A DNA stretch of 64,000 bases from Toxorhynchites rutilus septentrionalis (taxonomy: Eukaryota > Arthropoda > Insecta > Diptera > Culicidae): the NCBI RefSeq assembly GCF_029784135.1, contig NC_073744.1, forward strand, positions 106,253,266-106,317,265, written 5' to 3'. The position numbers and the translations under genes were made by a program. Positions 11,312 to 22,989 of this stretch are shown piece after piece; the stretch's first letter is position 1, and each line of letters begins with the position of its first letter. A model generated the notes under the pieces. It was not told the origin of the DNA and did no database searches. It saw only the letters and a list, made by a program, of their open reading frames with translations.

Positions 11312-11822
11312 TGACATGATGTAGTGAATATATCCCCATATCGAAGAAATTAAACTGTTTACCGTTTGTCGTTTTCAATTGTTGGGAAAGGGTATTATTT
11401 TTGCAGAGTAAATTCCAAGAAAAAATCCATTCCTTCTTTAAGCGTGATTCATTCTGCTTCGGATCAACGGAACAGTATGATAATCATTTCATACAAAAGA
11501 TAAAATGTCCAAGAGTTATATGATTGCTATTTATTGAGTCGAAAAATTGTTTCAATAGCTTAATGACAGCTTCGAAAACAGGTTATTGAAATCATTCGTA
11601 TCCGTATGTAGCGCGCCCACTTGGAAACCCATTAATCTTATTGGAATGTGAGATGGGGAAGCTCATACTTACGTCTATGCATTATGCCCCCGCACACTAC
11701 AGACTTTTTTTCAGCCGACAGTTTTTTTCAGCCGGTCGACAAGTCAGTCTGCAGTCTGCGGGGCTCTTAATTTAGTTTTTGCAGGCCGAACCGAAAAATT
11801 TTCAGTCGAGTTAACTCTTTTT
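11312..11822. other. H3 spacer and unassigned sequence
   Basis: The part up to 11590 is the H3 spacer also found at 6600-6880. It continues through AGGTTATTGAAATC, resembling the promoter module, to a region (11640-11820) of GCC- and T-rich sequence in which I recognise nothing. Confidence 0.4.
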
Positions 11823-11824
11823 TA

Positions 11825-12049
11825 CAGTAATGCTTTTGAATCCGGACACTTTGCATTACATTCAATATCATACCACAGCCATAACATTTTTTTCATGTTG
11901 AATTTATGCGATTAATAGTTACTAATATAGTTACTGATAGTTTCTTGATAGTTACTAATCAATCGCATTAATTCAACATGCAGAAAATGTTGTGGCTGCG
12001 GTATGGTATTAACTGTAACGCAAAGTGTCCAGATTCGAATACATTACTG
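11825..12049. mobile_element. Tc1/mariner-type MITE, 225 bp
   Basis: Long inverted arms (about 95 bp, imperfect) start CAGTAATGCTTTTGAATCCG and end CGAATACATTACTG. TA flanks both sides (11823-11824 and 12050-12051), the target duplication of the Tc1/mariner superfamily. There is no coding sequence; it is a non-autonomous derivative. Confidence 0.8.
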
Positions 12050-12097
12050 TATACTTACTTCGATGTTATTCGTTTCTCTCTCAGGGTAAGCAACGAA

Positions 12098-12168
12098 TAT
12101 AATAAGGGTGGGGTTTAGATTCTATACTTTTATGGTTTATAAAATGACGCTTCCTTTGCTTTCGTTTT
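12098..12168. repeat. Single arm of the 166-bp fold-back MITE
   Basis: ATAAGGGTGGGGTTTAGATTC continues through TATAAAATGACGCTTCC to GCTTTCGTT. It matches one arm of the element at 5853-6018 without its partner, a truncated or recombined copy upstream of the next H3 pseudogene. Confidence 0.65.
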
Positions 12169-12426
12169 CATCATTCTTTGTGTGGACACCGACTGGACAA
12201 CATCGTTGCTGGACGAGCTGGACGGCGAGGGATCGAGTGCCTTTCTCAAGGCAAGACGGTGGAGGTGGTAGCGCTGGAGTAGATTAGAGTAGAGTTTTCA
12301 AAGGGCCTTTCTCAAGGCTAGAGACGAATGAACTGCAAAAGTTTAAAGTCTCTATAATACAATACCTGCCTGCCTGCTTTCGTTCATTTCTTACTCTACT
12401 ATCGCACCGTGAGGGCTCGTTTGTTT

Positions 12427-12814
12427 GGGACAAAGCAGACAGCTCGTTAGTCTTTCGGTGGTAAGGCACCACGAAAGCAGCTCGGATAAGCGCACCAGCC
12501 GCAGGAAGTGTGGAGAAGCCACATCGCTATCGACCGGGAACTTTGCGTAAAATTCGTCGCTATCAGAAGTCGCTGATCCGCAAGCTACCTTTGCAGCATT
12601 TGGTTCGTGGAATTGCTCAGGATTTCAAAACCGACTTGCGCTTCCAAAGTTCCGCGGTTATGACGCTGCAGGAGTCCTATTCGAAGATACCAATTTGTGT
12701 GCTATCCATGCAAAACGCGTCACATCATGCCCAAGGACATCCAGCTGGCCCATCATATCCGAGGAGAGCGTGCTATATTAGCTTAGCATATAATCAACGG
12801 CCCTTTTCAGGGCT
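12427..12814 (+). pseudogene. Histone H3 pseudogene 4
   Basis: From the N-terminus it reads the GTKQTAR region with one change, the shared TAG at Lys9, [11 protein letters not shown], then in the second frame [10 protein letters not shown] followed by [22 protein letters not shown] and [14 protein letters not shown]. Val-Ala after PGT is missing and residues corresponding to STEL are deleted. The C-terminus reads in another frame. The stem-loop is at 12799-12814. It is the best-preserved globular region of the H3 copies here, yet still clearly dead. Confidence 0.9.
12799..12814 (+). terminator. Histone 3' stem-loop (H3 pseudogene 4)
   Basis: GGCCCTTTTCAGGGCT, in the same place relative to the H3 frame as in copies 1 and 2. 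Confidence 0.85.
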
Positions 12815-13338
12815 CCAAATTTGATGGATTAGAGTTCAGAAAAGTTTTTTGCAGGCCAAACTGAAACGAGAATTTTCGTTTGGATGCCATACAGCATCGA
12901 GAAAATTCCGGAAAGATCTAATCGTTGCTGAAAAACAATCTGCCAGTTCCCTGGGAATTGAAAAATGCATTCATGCGAAAGAGTTTATTTTAATGTTTTC
13001 TAACCATATAACACAGCGACCAAATACATTTGATTTCGTAATTTTTCAATCAAGTGTAATTAGCTGGAAAGCTTCGGAAGATTATTCTTTCCCATCAGTA
13101 GGATATTTTCGTTTCTAATATTGTATGCGCGCGCAACGGAAAATGTTTCGTATCGCGAAAATTATATAATTTTCAATCGATTATTGCTCAGTCGCCGAAA
13201 TTTTCATACTCAGAGTTTGTTCTCCTCTAGTTTGCCTTCCAAATTGCCATCGTAAACCACACCTTCTCTCGATTCAATCACGCACGAAAAGCATACTTAA
13301 ATGATATTCTGGTGGTGAAACCCATTCATTTTTCGTGA

Positions 13339-13498
13339 GGCGTCGTGCACAAATTACGTAACGCGATAAGGGGGGAGGGGGTAGATGTTGCGTTACTTTC
13401 TGTTTATTAGAGATAGGAAATTGCGTTACCAAAGGGGGGGGGGGGGGAGGTGGTTCAAGATCCGGATTTTTAGCGTTACGTAATTTGTGCACGACGCC
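13339..13498. mobile_element. MITE with 26-bp TIRs, copy B
   Basis: Same termini as 7867-8015, again with TGA on both sides (13336-13338 and 13499-13501). It differs by a longer G-run in the centre (about 13434-13447). Its position relative to the H3 pseudogene matches copy A, so it was inherited by duplication. Confidence 0.85.
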
Positions 13499-14102
13499 TG
13501 AGGACATCGAAAAGACAACATCGTTACTGAACGAGCTGAACGGCGAGGGATCGAGGGATTCATTACCTGGCCTGACCTGACCTGAAATGCAATCAGTTTG
13601 TTTTAACTGTGAGGGAGCGCAGAAAAGCCGATCGATCAGAAGGAGAAGAGAAGGTGACCAAGAGAGCATCGAAATACGGTTCCTCGGGAAGACATTGAAG
13701 CAGCCGCCACACACACACACACATACACGCGCGCAACTCTTTTCGTTTGCTGGTTATCGAGAAGAAACCTGGAAAGAAATGATCGTTACTGAAAAATAAT
13801 CTGCCAGTTCCCCTTGGAATTGAAAATTGCATTCAAGCGAGTTTATTTTCATTTTTTCTATCCATATAATACTGCGACCACATACATTTGGTTTTGTGGT
13901 TTGTCAATCAAGTGCAGTTAACAGGAAAGCTTCTGAAGATTATTCTTCAGAACAAGGTTTTTTGTATCCAATATTGGATGCATATAACCTTGAGCCTCCA
14001 ACGTAATTCTCTCGTTTTTGAAGCCACCCAAATATTTATTTATTCATTCATTCAAGATGGATTTAGATTCAACTTCAAACAAATGATTCCTAAATCAACG
14101 AT

Positions 14103-14152
14103 AGTCCTACGTCACCCTTGCGGTTATACCATAGATATAACCCACTTCCTGT
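14103..14152. other. Module border T1, joined directly to an H2A-type module
   Basis: The hairpin border GGTTATACCATAGATATAACC, CCACTTCCTG and a T-run end at about 14157, and the palindrome that opens the H2A-upstream module starts at 14158. So one H3-type unit ends and one H2A-type unit begins with only a run of T between them. Confidence 0.65.
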
Positions 14153-14157
14153 TTTTT

Positions 14158-14675
14158 GACGTAGGACTACGTCAAACCGGAAGATATAGGGGGTGAAATG
14201 GAAATCCAGGCACTGAACAAGTAGGAAAAAATGCAAGATTTGGAACGCTTATAACTCGAGCATTTCTCAATAGATCGCAAAGGTTTTTGCATCAATAGAT
14301 AGGAAATATATCTACGCATCTATCATAACGAATAACATTTCATTTTTCTTGAGATAAATAATTGAATAATTGTGAAATATCAAGCATTATCAAAATGCAC
14401 TATGTGCCCATTTTTGATTGGTCCATTTTTTGCTCCTCAAATCGTACCGACCAAAACGGGCAACCAGAACAGCAGCGAAATAGAATGAAGCACGATTGGA
14501 AAGGAAAAAGAAAAAAATGAACGAAACATTGGTCGCAGTCTCACACATGCGTAATTCTCGAGCCAACCAGTCAGCTTAAAAATCCCCGCTCCGCTGCCGT
14601 AACGATCATTCTCATTCGAACCGTACACCACATCGGTTCGCATCACAACACATCAACAAACCAACCCAAGCAGCC
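14158..14675 (+). promoter_or_regulatory. H2A-upstream module with promoter
   Basis: The palindrome (14158-14173) opens a 350-bp conserved block. From about 14517 the sequence becomes promoter-like, with CAGCTTAAAAATCCCCGCTC (14570-14589) as a TATA-like element about 100 bases before the H2A start. A 5' leader with CATCAACAAACC leads to the ATG at 14676. The same promoter type recurs at 39676-39837 and, inverted, at 39180-39310. Confidence 0.6.
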
Positions 14676-15121
14676 ATGTCTGGACATGGTAAAGGAGGAA
14701 AAGTGAAGGGAAAGGCAAAATCCCGCTCGAACCGTGTTGATCTGAAGTTCCCCGCAAGGGTAGCTAGGCCGAGCGCGTTAGTACCAGTGCACCAGTCCAC
14801 CTAGCCGGCGTTATATAGTTTCGGCCGCCGAAGTGATCGAGTTGGCTGGTAGAGCTGCTCGCGACGATAAGAAAAACCGCATTCAGAACAGAACACATCA
14901 AGACAACAACAGACAGTTGCAGCGAGTGGCGAGTGGCAAACGCAATCGCAAAACGGCATCAGGTAGCAGAAGAAAAAAGTTTGTTCTTTATACAAACTGC
15001 TTTGGTGGCAAATCCAGAACAAGGCGGCATCGAGGGCGTTCGAAATGTTTTTTTTCAAAACCACGAGTACTACGTTTTCTAAATTGGAACCATTCCATAA
15101 AACAAGGCGCTTTTCAGGGCC
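14676..15121 (+). pseudogene. Histone H2A pseudogene 1
   Basis: It starts with an intact ATG and reads MSGHGKGGKVKGKAKSRSNR, the N-terminus of insect H2A. Internal loss and frameshifts follow. A TAG stands where Tyr of the NYAER segment belongs, then a VIELAG segment and ARDDKK appear in another frame. The region 14880-15080 is rearranged and not alignable with H2A throughout. A stem-loop GGCGCTTTTCAGGGCC at 15106-15121 closes it. The same TAG occurs in every H2A copy in the window. Confidence 0.88.
15106..15121 (+). terminator. Histone-type 3' stem-loop (H2A pseudogene 1)
   Basis: GGCGCTTTTCAGGGCC matches the histone stem-loop with one unpaired base in the stem, consistent with decay. Confidence 0.75.
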
Positions 15122-15349
15122 ATTAAACCTACCAAAAAAGAGTTTAGAAGATACAGTTCAATGCTTTCTAAAACATTATCCAAAATAATAATGAAACACA
15201 AATTGATTTTTTCATAATTTGTTTGCCAGGATATGATGAGTATGTGAATTTGGCAGTTGTTCTGAGCTTATTGATAGTTGGGGACTTTCCTGATTATTCA
15301 ATTTTCACCAATTCTTAAATTGTTTCCAGATTGAAAGTACAGTAATTTA

Positions 15350-15559
15350 CAATTAGTTCGACATTTAGCTAATTGGACGGACATGTAATGCGACTTATTT
15401 AGTTGGACATTTTTGTAAACATAGAGATCCAAATTATGACCCCAAATTGAAAGTCGACACTGTACCACTGTCATCGTAAATATTCAATTACAGGTTGAAA
15501 TCGCCTCCAATGCGACACTGAGTGGCGCTTCGGCACGTTGCATTGAATGTAATTTACTG
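15350..15559. mobile_element. Short TA-flanked MITE, 210 bp
   Basis: It begins CAGTAATTTACA and ends TGTAATTTACTG, with TA on both sides (15348-15349 and 15560-15561), as for Tc1/mariner-type MITEs. Diverged versions lie at the matching places in the tandem units near 35610-35830 and in 40540-40770. Confidence 0.55.
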
Positions 15560-15716
15560 TAAAATATGTCACAAGCTGGATGGGAAGAAATTTTCCAACT
15601 GTGAAAGCTGTGGCGAGTGGCAAATGCAATCGCTAAACAGAAAGGGTTAGCCGAACAAGATGGGGATATCGAGTGATAACAAAACAATAAACTCTTTGGA
15701 TTGAAGATAATTATGT

Positions 15717-15732
15717 GATCCTGAAAAGGACC
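15717..15732 (-). terminator. Histone-type stem-loop in antisense orientation
   Basis: Read on minus it is GGTCCTTTTCAGGATC, a histone 3' stem-loop. It must have belonged to a minus-strand histone gene, possibly H2B, whose coding part is gone. Matching plus-strand copies are at 35445, 36766 and 38087, and another minus-strand copy is at 40927. Confidence 0.65.
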
Positions 15733-15775
15733 CTCTTTAGCCTGCATGTGAATCCAACGAGCGAACAAATCATAA

Positions 15776-15787
15776 TGAATGTATTTT
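15776..15787. repeat. Left target-site duplication of LINE copy 2
   Basis: TGAATGTATTTT here and at 22180-22191 flank the LINE. The uninterrupted sequence is present in reverse complement in the 1,321-bp tandem units (35386-35405 and equivalents). Confidence 0.9.
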
Positions 15788-15845
15788 CTTCTTCTTCTTT
15801 TTGGCTTTAAGAGGGTTTAAACTTTTCAGTTCATTCGCCTCTAGC

Positions 15846-16561
15846 TCTGAGAAGAGCCATTGAGCACCAGTCTTGAGGAGGCTGGTGAAAAAAGAAGAAA
15901 AAACCATATTCAGCGGACCTGTCTGCTCAGATGTAAAACCGGGCGAAAGCAGGAAAGGATCCTATGCCATATAAGATGTTTAATATAAGCTGTAACGTAA
16001 TTGTGTTGTTATTAATTAGTACCAAAGCGGCGACGAAGCATCGTAGAACCAAGCTCTAGAACAAAGGGAAAGGGAGGGAGTGGGGGGGGGGGGGTTGGTG
16101 AAAAGGAATGGAAAGGTAAGGAGAAGGGGTGGGATGGAGTGATAAGGAATGATGTGATGTTGGTGATTTATAAATGTAGTTAGTTTAATGGTGTTAGTAA
16201 AATGCTGGATAAGTATGAATTAGTGTGGTTAGAATTGAGTAAATAAAATAATAATATGTTTAAAAGGTATGCTGTTTTATTATATAGTCCTGCTGCATAT
16301 GCTGGAAAAAGTTAATTTGTGAGTTATATATGGAAGATGCTTATGTTTATATATTTTTATTTGTTTTAATATTTTTGTATGTTATATGTTTATAGATGCA
16401 TACACATACATACGCCATTTTTGTAAGATTTGTAATTTTGTACATAAACCTGTGCATGCATGCGCATGTACATGCATACATATATATACATTTTATTTAC
16501 TTATATCTACATGTATATGCATACGCGGCGGTGAAGTGACTAACTGAAATAAGAGTGTATT
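15846..16561 (-). other. 3' UTR of LINE copy 2
   Basis: There is no gene here. It contains a G-run (16082-16094), a purine-rich stretch near 16070-16140 and a TA/CATA-rich stretch near 16320-16530. The 3' terminus is described with the element. Confidence 0.7.
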
Positions 16562-19500
16562 TTAGATTTTACCAAAGAAGCCGGTTTCTTTCAGAAACGC
16601 AATCAAATTGGTTTCCTGTGTCTCGTCTCTACTGAGAATGTCTCGGAGACTCTGACCTATATTGTGTCGGACACGAGCATCTTTGGTGTGTTGGCATTCT
16701 AGTAGAAGATGCCTGACTGAAACTTGGGCTGAGTTACATGCGCAAAGTGGTCTTTCGGTTTTCTTCATTAGGTGTGAGTGTGTGAAAAAAGTGTGTCCAA
16801 TTCGAAGACGGGTTAGCACCCGTCTTTCTTTGCTGTTGTTTTGATCAAACCAAGGAAGTGTGGTATTTTTGATTTGATGGAGATGGGTGGGAGGGCTATT
16901 TAACCAGCCTATGTTCCAGCTTTCGCGAATTTGCTGTTTGACCCAGCGAACTATATCAGTTCGAGGACAGGGTATAACTGGTGGTTCCATTTTGCTACCC
17001 TTACCGGCCAGTTTGTCTGCGGCTGTGTTTCCGAGGATTCCGGAATGACCAGGAACCCAACAGTAGGAGATGTTTTTTTCTGAAGCAGCCTCTTCTGTCT
17101 GTATTATCCATGGGTGTTTACTGTTTCCACTGAGCAGGTCTTGAAGACAGCTAGCTGAATCGGAGAAAATTACCGTAGGAAGGTGATCATGGGTACACTC
17201 TTGTGTAGCTATTAATAGAGCAAAAGCTTCCGCACTGAAGATGGAGCATTGCGGTGGAAGAGAAAAGCTACCGGTGTATCTGTTCTCGAAAATTCCACAC
17301 CCAACTCCATCGGAGTTAACAGAACCGTCTGTGTAGACCTGGTGTTTGTTTTGAAAGTGAGTAGCCGTGAGATGGTTGAAGCAGGCTTTAATTTTTGGTG
17401 GAGGGTCGCCTGCACGGACAGTCTTGAGAAGATCAAGATTCACGTTCGGCGGTATGACGTTCCATTTTCTTCCCGTGGCAGTTGAAAGTGCGCATATATC
17501 GGGAAGGTCCTGATTTGTGAGGTCTTTGAACCAGTTTTTAGCTCGAATTACTAATGGTACATGGGGGTCATTGTCAGGAAGCGAAAGTTGTCGGATGGCT
17601 TTACCTGTGATAATTCTTGTCACAAGGTATTTGAAAGGTAGATGGCCACTTTCCGCAATGACGGCAGAAGTGGGACTCGTGATGAAGGCTCCTGTTGCTA
17701 GCTTTATTGCTTTGGTGTAGATGGGTTCAATGGCGTTGAGTACTCTGTCCCCACCACGGCTGAAGATGCCTACTCCGTAGAGAATTTGGGGGATCAACCA
17801 GACATTGATAATTTTCAGCAATGTTTCTCTGTGTCCAGAGGATAAACTTCCTGTAATAGACTTCAGGATATTCATTTTACCGTTCGCTGTTTTTTTGACT
17901 AATTGAACATGATGTAAAAAGTTAAGCCTGGTATCGAAGGTTACGCCCAGTATTCTTAGTGTTCTCTTCTGAGGGATTTCGGTTTGATTAAGCTTTAGGG
18001 CGGATTTCTTTTTGAGTGATTTGCCAATGTGAATGAATCGGGATTTTTCTGGCGAAAATTGGAATCCTATGTGTTGGGCCCAGTTTTGTATGGAATCAAT
18101 TGTACTTTGAAGTCTCTTTCTCTGTGCTAGCCCAAAGCCACTGACAGAAACAAGAGTGATATCATCAGCATAAACAAAAATGTTTATACTGTCGGGAATT
18201 AATTCAAAAATAGGTTGCATGGCAACATTGAAGAGTGTTGGAGAAAGGACTGAACCTTGGGGAAACCCGTTTTCAAGAATTTTCAATGAAGACTTGTGAT
18301 TGTTGATGATTGTTTTAAAGGTTCTGTTTTCCAGAAACCCTTTGATGAAGAAGCCTAATCTACCACGAACCCCCCAGTTGAAAAGATTTTTCAGAACTGG
18401 GTACCTCCATGCTCGATCGAAGGCATGCTAAGGCCCTTGCTAAGATCGAGTGATACAACATCTGCGTGCAGATTACTTTCAGCGGCGTCGTCTAGGACTT
18501 TTTCGAGAGCTACGAGGCAGTCTTCTGTACTTTTACCCGCGCGGAAGGCAAATTGTCTAGGGTCGAGCAGCTTGTTTGACTCTAAAAAGGTCGTTAAGCG
18601 CCGGTTGATAATTTTTTCCATGATTTTACCGACGCAACTCAGAAGAGTGATGGGACGGAAGTTGTCCAGCAGGTGATTATTCTTGTCTGGTTTAGGCAGA
18701 GAGACCATTAGGCCCTCTTTCCAGCAATTTGGGAAAATTCCACTGTTCCATACATTGTTGTAAAGTTTTAAAAGAACTTTTTTCCCAAGATAGGGTAGGT
18801 TTTTCAGCATTGGGTAGCTGATGTCATCTGGTCCAGTGGAGCCGCGTGTTGCTTTGTTTAAAGCCCATTCTAGTTCTTTGAATGAAAGATTTCTATTGAA
18901 GTCAAAATCTGCATCGGTGTCAAAATCAATGGGGATTTTTTCGCATTCTGCCTTGCGAGTTTGGAAGGTAGTATCGAAGCTTTGGGTAGCTGAGGTGGAG
19001 GCAAAGAAATCTCCGAAGGCCTCTGCTATCGTTTTGCGATCATTTGTGTACTGACCGTTGATTAGAAGGTTGTATTCATTGTTCCTTTTTTTCCCATGAA
19101 GCCTGCCAATTTTGCTCCATAATTCCTTTGACGACGTGTTGGGATTAATATCGTTGACAAATTTAATCCAGCTGTTATGCTTGGCTGTTTTAATAATAGC
19201 TCTAGCATTTTTGCGAGCCCTTTGGAATTCCTCTAGCAGAGTGTGCTTAGATGGGTTATCCGGATGGGCCTTTCTTAGCTTGCGTAAGGCTTTTCTCCTG
19301 TCTTTGATAGCTTTATTTACTTCAGGTGTCCACCATGGGACGCATTTTCTACCAGGATTTCCGCTGGTTCTAGGAATGTGCCGAATTGCAACCTCAAGGA
19401 CGGCTTGGGAAAAGTCCTCGGGTGTCCAATCTTGTTTGGCTGAGAGGCAGCTTTCAATGTCACATTGATAGCCAGCCCAGTTTGCATATTCAAATTTCCA

Positions 19501-20160
19501 TCTAGGCCTTGTTGAAACTTCTGGAGAAGGTTGGCCAAGGGAAATACATATTGGGAGATGATCGCTGTTGCAGCAATCATCGTGGGTGTTCCATGAAAGC
19601 TTTGAACAAAGTTGAGGGGATACGATGGTGAGATCTATGGCCGAAGAAGAGCCAGAAGCAGAATTGATTCTGGTGTGTTGGCCGTTGTTCAGAAGAGTGA
19701 GAGTATTATCGGAGAGAAAATCCTCTAAAATGGAACCTCTTCGATTGAGGTATGAACATCCCCAGGCGTATGAGTGAGCATTGAAATCACCCATAAGGAG
19801 AACTGGGGAGGGAAGTTGGTTAAGAAGATGGTCCAGTTGATTCCGTAGAAGAGCCGGGTCGGACGTAGGAGAAATGTATATGCTGGCTACTGTGATTGGA
19901 AACGGAAGGTTTATGCGTATTGCCACTGCTTGTAGAGCGGTGTTAACGGGGAGAAAATTGTGGGGGGTGCCGATTTTTATTGAAGTTGCAACCCCGTTGA
20001 ATGAAGGGTTGGGTCCTTCTTTGAAATAAGTGGTGTAACCTTTGATAGAATCTTTGTGAAAATTTTTCTGCGTCATAGTCTCTTGAAGAGCTATGATTGT
20101 GGGATTATATTTATAAATTAATGTTTGTAATTCCGGAAAATTTCTTTGGAGACTTCGAAT
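16562..20160 (-). pseudogene. LINE copy 2 ORF2 (endonuclease-RT-RNase H), broken by an 11-bp insertion
   Basis: The first part (from about 20160, first ATG 20076, to 18391) holds the endonuclease with GDFNAH and SDHLPI and the first half of the reverse transcriptase. The second part (18286-16562) holds YADD, a long thumb, the RNase H (YTDGS, FSAEA, FSDSAS, WVPGHSG) and a C-terminal CxC...HxxxxC motif (LCACNSAQVSVRHLLLEC). An 11-bp insertion at about 18427-18437, absent from copy 1, separates them and causes the frameshift. The stop at 16562 gives the natural C-terminus (GFFGKI). Confidence 0.88.
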
Positions 20161-20219
20161 GTTCCATTGAATAGCTAGTTTGCTCGTTGAAGTGAATGTA
20201 TTGACGAGTAAGGTGGATC

Positions 20220-21635
20220 TTATTTCCCCTTTGAAGGGGTGCTGTTCTTTCCGGATTTCTTGTCATTTTTGTTTGGGGTGGAGGAAGTTAGTGTTTTTGT
20301 CGTTTTCTTGTTGTTGTTTTGTGTGTTGTTGTTTTGTGTATTGTTATTGTGTGTGCTGTTGTTTTGTGTGTTGGTGTTTTGTGTGTTTTGGTTTTGTGTG
20401 TTGTTTTTTTGTGGTGTGGTTTCCGTTGATTCCTGATTGTTTCGTGTCTTCTTTCTTTGTTTCTCTTTATTTTGTCGAAGTTCATCTTCCGAGGTTTTTA
20501 GCTCCTCTGAAGATGTGTCTTTGGAAGATATCTTCCTTTTGGTTTTCCTTGGAGCCTCAGAGATTGCCATAGAAACATCGGAATCATATTCTGATTCGGT
20601 GGTCGAGGTATCGGTTTCCGTGATGGTGGTGTCTATTGAAGATGGAGTGCTTTCGCGACTCGCGTCGGAATTTGTCATGGCGGAGGTGCATTGACATTTG
20701 CATTTACTGCAGCTAGCAGTGGGTGTTTCAGTTTGAAGGGTGTTCAGCCTGTTTTGCAGGACACTAGAATAAGTTGGTCCATTGTTTTGAATATTGAATA
20801 GATCTTTGGCTTCTTTATAAGAGATGCCTTGATCTATTCTAATTTTTGTAATGTTGTTTTCTTTGAGCCATACAGGGCATTTCCTGCTAGAAGAGGAATG
20901 GTTCCCTTGGCAGTTAATACAATATGCGATATCATTACACGTCTTAATTTCTGTTTCCGATTCGTGTTCTTTACCGCAGTTTCGACAAAGTGGGTTTTCA
21001 CGCTGGCATCGTTTTGATGTGTGTCCAAAACGGAAACATTTAAAACACTGCATCGGGTTCGGGTAAAAATTCCTAGTCCCGATGCGAAGATATCCGAAGG
21101 AAATTGTTTCTGGGATTACTGTGCCACGAATGGTCAAAATCAGTGTGGCTGTAGGTATGATTACGTCGTTCTCTTTCCTAGTGATCCGCTTGACTTCGAT
21201 CACTTTTTGGTCGGCAAGTTCGGTAAGAATTTCGGTTTACTTTAAATTGATTACTTCTCTGCAGGTGACAACGCATTTGCGTTGATTTAGTGTTGGGTGA
21301 TAGATTACCTCGACAGGTGTCTTATCAATTAATTGGGTAATAAGAAGTAGCTTACCTATAGTGTCTTCATCTCTGGATGTTAAGACATATTGCATCCTCT
21401 TCTTGTCATCTCGTGAAGGCCTCGCGCTATCGAAATCTTTAACGGCATTGGTGATTGTTTTCCTAACAATGAACGGGTTGGTTGGTAGCACGTTCTCTCC
21501 GGTAGCACGTAGGAGCAAAATTTGCAGGTTCCCGTTATTAGGATCGGCCCACTTTGGAGCGGTGCGTTGGGTCGGTTTCCCTTGATAAAAATTTGTAGCT
21601 CGGCCTCCTGGAGGCCCAGAGCTACTGGATGCCAT
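20220..21635 (-). pseudogene. LINE copy 2 ORF1 (zinc-knuckle protein), interrupted
   Basis: It starts at the ATG at 21635 (MASSSSGPPGG), and a small change leads to a stop at 21237 after VINLK. The remainder (21203-20220) is open and holds the three knuckles, the acidic and basic stretches, the Asn/Thr/Gln tail and the C-terminus PSKGK. Compared with copy 1 the first segment is damaged and the tail is intact, the reverse of the situation there. Confidence 0.85.
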
Positions 21636-22191
21636 GGTGTTGCCTGGCTACACCGTGGGTATAGCCGGCAGAATGGTTCTAGTAAGCACAAGAATTGGTA
21701 AGCACTATTCGGATATGTGCCCGAAAAATATTTTTAACAACACTGGTTCGGGAGATAAACACTCCGAAGAACGCAAAAAACCACTATAAAGCGCAGTAAA
21801 AACAAGAGAAATACACTATGGAATTTATGTTGTTTACAACTTTTGGTCCTGAAGGGCTAAATCACTTCACCGTGCGTATTTGCGAGCATATATTTCCACT
21901 AATTGTATGGTAACAAATTTATTTATTCACTGAAACAAGCGCGAAAGAGAACAGCGTCGGTGACGCCACAAAAGCGCGCGCTTTTCCGGCTGGCCGGTAA
22001 GCGCACACTCTCCACGGTCGGAAACGAGCTGATGCCCCTTCTTATTCGCCTTCTGCTACCACGCCAAATGAATCCGCTTCAAAATCGCCAACGGGAGACG
22101 TCCCAGTCTGCTGTCCAAAACGCCAAAACGCCGAGCTGAAAAAGACGACCTTCTCGGTCGGAGGTAAAAATCAGTATGGTGAATGTATTTT

Positions 22192-22370
22192 TTTGCCATC
22201 GCTCCCTTTTAACGCTCATTCGTTCGTCTCGTTGGACTCGCCCCTCTGGCTGAGTCTGCCGATTTGTCTCTATCCTGTGAGTGTGTACCGCTAGAGTATA
22301 AAACACGCGGACCCCAAAAAAATATCTTATTTTCTTTCAAACCGTAAACCCGTGTGGTTGTACGGCATCG
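22192..22370 (+). promoter_or_regulatory. H2A promoter, TATA type, with divergent flank
   Basis: A conserved block (22197-22290) leads to the TATA box TATAAAA at 22297-22303, about 70 bases upstream of the H2A-like frame. The same promoter appears inverted at the borders of the tandem units (TTTTATA at 36599-36605 and 37920-37926) and mutated at 41175. This is a second promoter type, distinct from that at 14570. Confidence 0.6.
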
Positions 22371-22858
22371 GCATCGTGGACGTAACAAAGGAGGACAAGT
22401 TAAGGGAAAGGCAAAGTTTCACTCGAACCGTGCAGGTCTCCAGTTCCCTGTTGGTCGCATTCACTGATTGCTCCGCAAGGGTAACTAGGCCGAACGGATT
22501 GGTGCCGGAGCACCAGTATACCTAACAGCGATTATAGAGTTTCGGCCGTCGGAGTGCTCGAGTTGGCTTGCAAAGCTGCTCACGACAATCAGAAAACCCG
22601 CATCAAGAACAGAGCAACTTCGGTTCGGCGCTCATCAAGGCAACAATTAGTTTCAGTGAGTGGCAAAGTGTTTCTCCGGCACGTCGCATTAAATGTAATT
22701 TACTGAACAACATGTCACAAGCTGGATGGGAAGAAATTTTCCAACTGTGAAAGCTGTGGCGAGTGGCAAACGCAATAGCTAAACAGGAAGGTATTACCAA
22801 ACAAGATGGGAAATCGAGTGATAACAAAAACACAACACCAAAGGTTCTTTTCAGAACC
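22371..22858 (+). pseudogene. Histone H2A pseudogene 2
   Basis: The start codon is lost. The frame reads as [21 protein letters not shown], the H2A N-terminal region with few changes, then the TAG at the Tyr of NYAER, then IGAGAPVYL and, after shifts, the region corresponding to ELAGKAARDNKKTRI. The later part is rearranged. A stem-loop GGTTCTTTTCAGAACC is at 22843-22858. The segment FPVG...GAGAPVYL is closer to real H2A than in the other copies, so this may be an earlier branch. Confidence 0.87.
22843..22858 (+). terminator. Histone 3' stem-loop (H2A pseudogene 2)
   Basis: GGTTCTTTTCAGAACC is a perfect 6-bp stem with the TTTC loop. A second copy with one change in the loop region is at 48265-48280. 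Confidence 0.8.
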
Positions 22859-22989
22859 ATCAACATATTCATAAAGAGTAAACAGTAAACTAATCCATTT
22901 TTCAGGTAGATAGGTAGGTATTCACGTATTCAAAATAAAACAATATATTTAAAATATATATTTAACAAAAGCTGTCCCCTTTGTATTGT

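Larger units (their letters stand above)
15788..22179 (-). mobile_element. I-clade non-LTR retrotransposon, copy 2 (full length, 6,392 bp)
   Basis: A complete LINE on the minus strand flanked by a perfect 12-bp duplication. It runs from a 5' end CCATACTGATTTTTACC, through ORF1 and ORF2, to a 3' UTR that ends in the tail AGAGGCGAATGAACTG, TTTAAACCCTCTTAAAG and (GAA)n at 15788-15845. Very close identity to copy 1 at 1-5460 marks recent activity. Both ORFs are disrupted (a stop in ORF1 near 21240, an 11-bp insertion in ORF2 near 18430), so this copy cannot make its own full proteins. Confidence 0.92.

Noticed and set aside
22180..22310. Open frames over the promoter block beginning MSVKRERWQKN or MFYTLAVHTHR
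   Set aside because: They lie in a conserved histone promoter region, recur only because the region is repeated, and show no protein motif.
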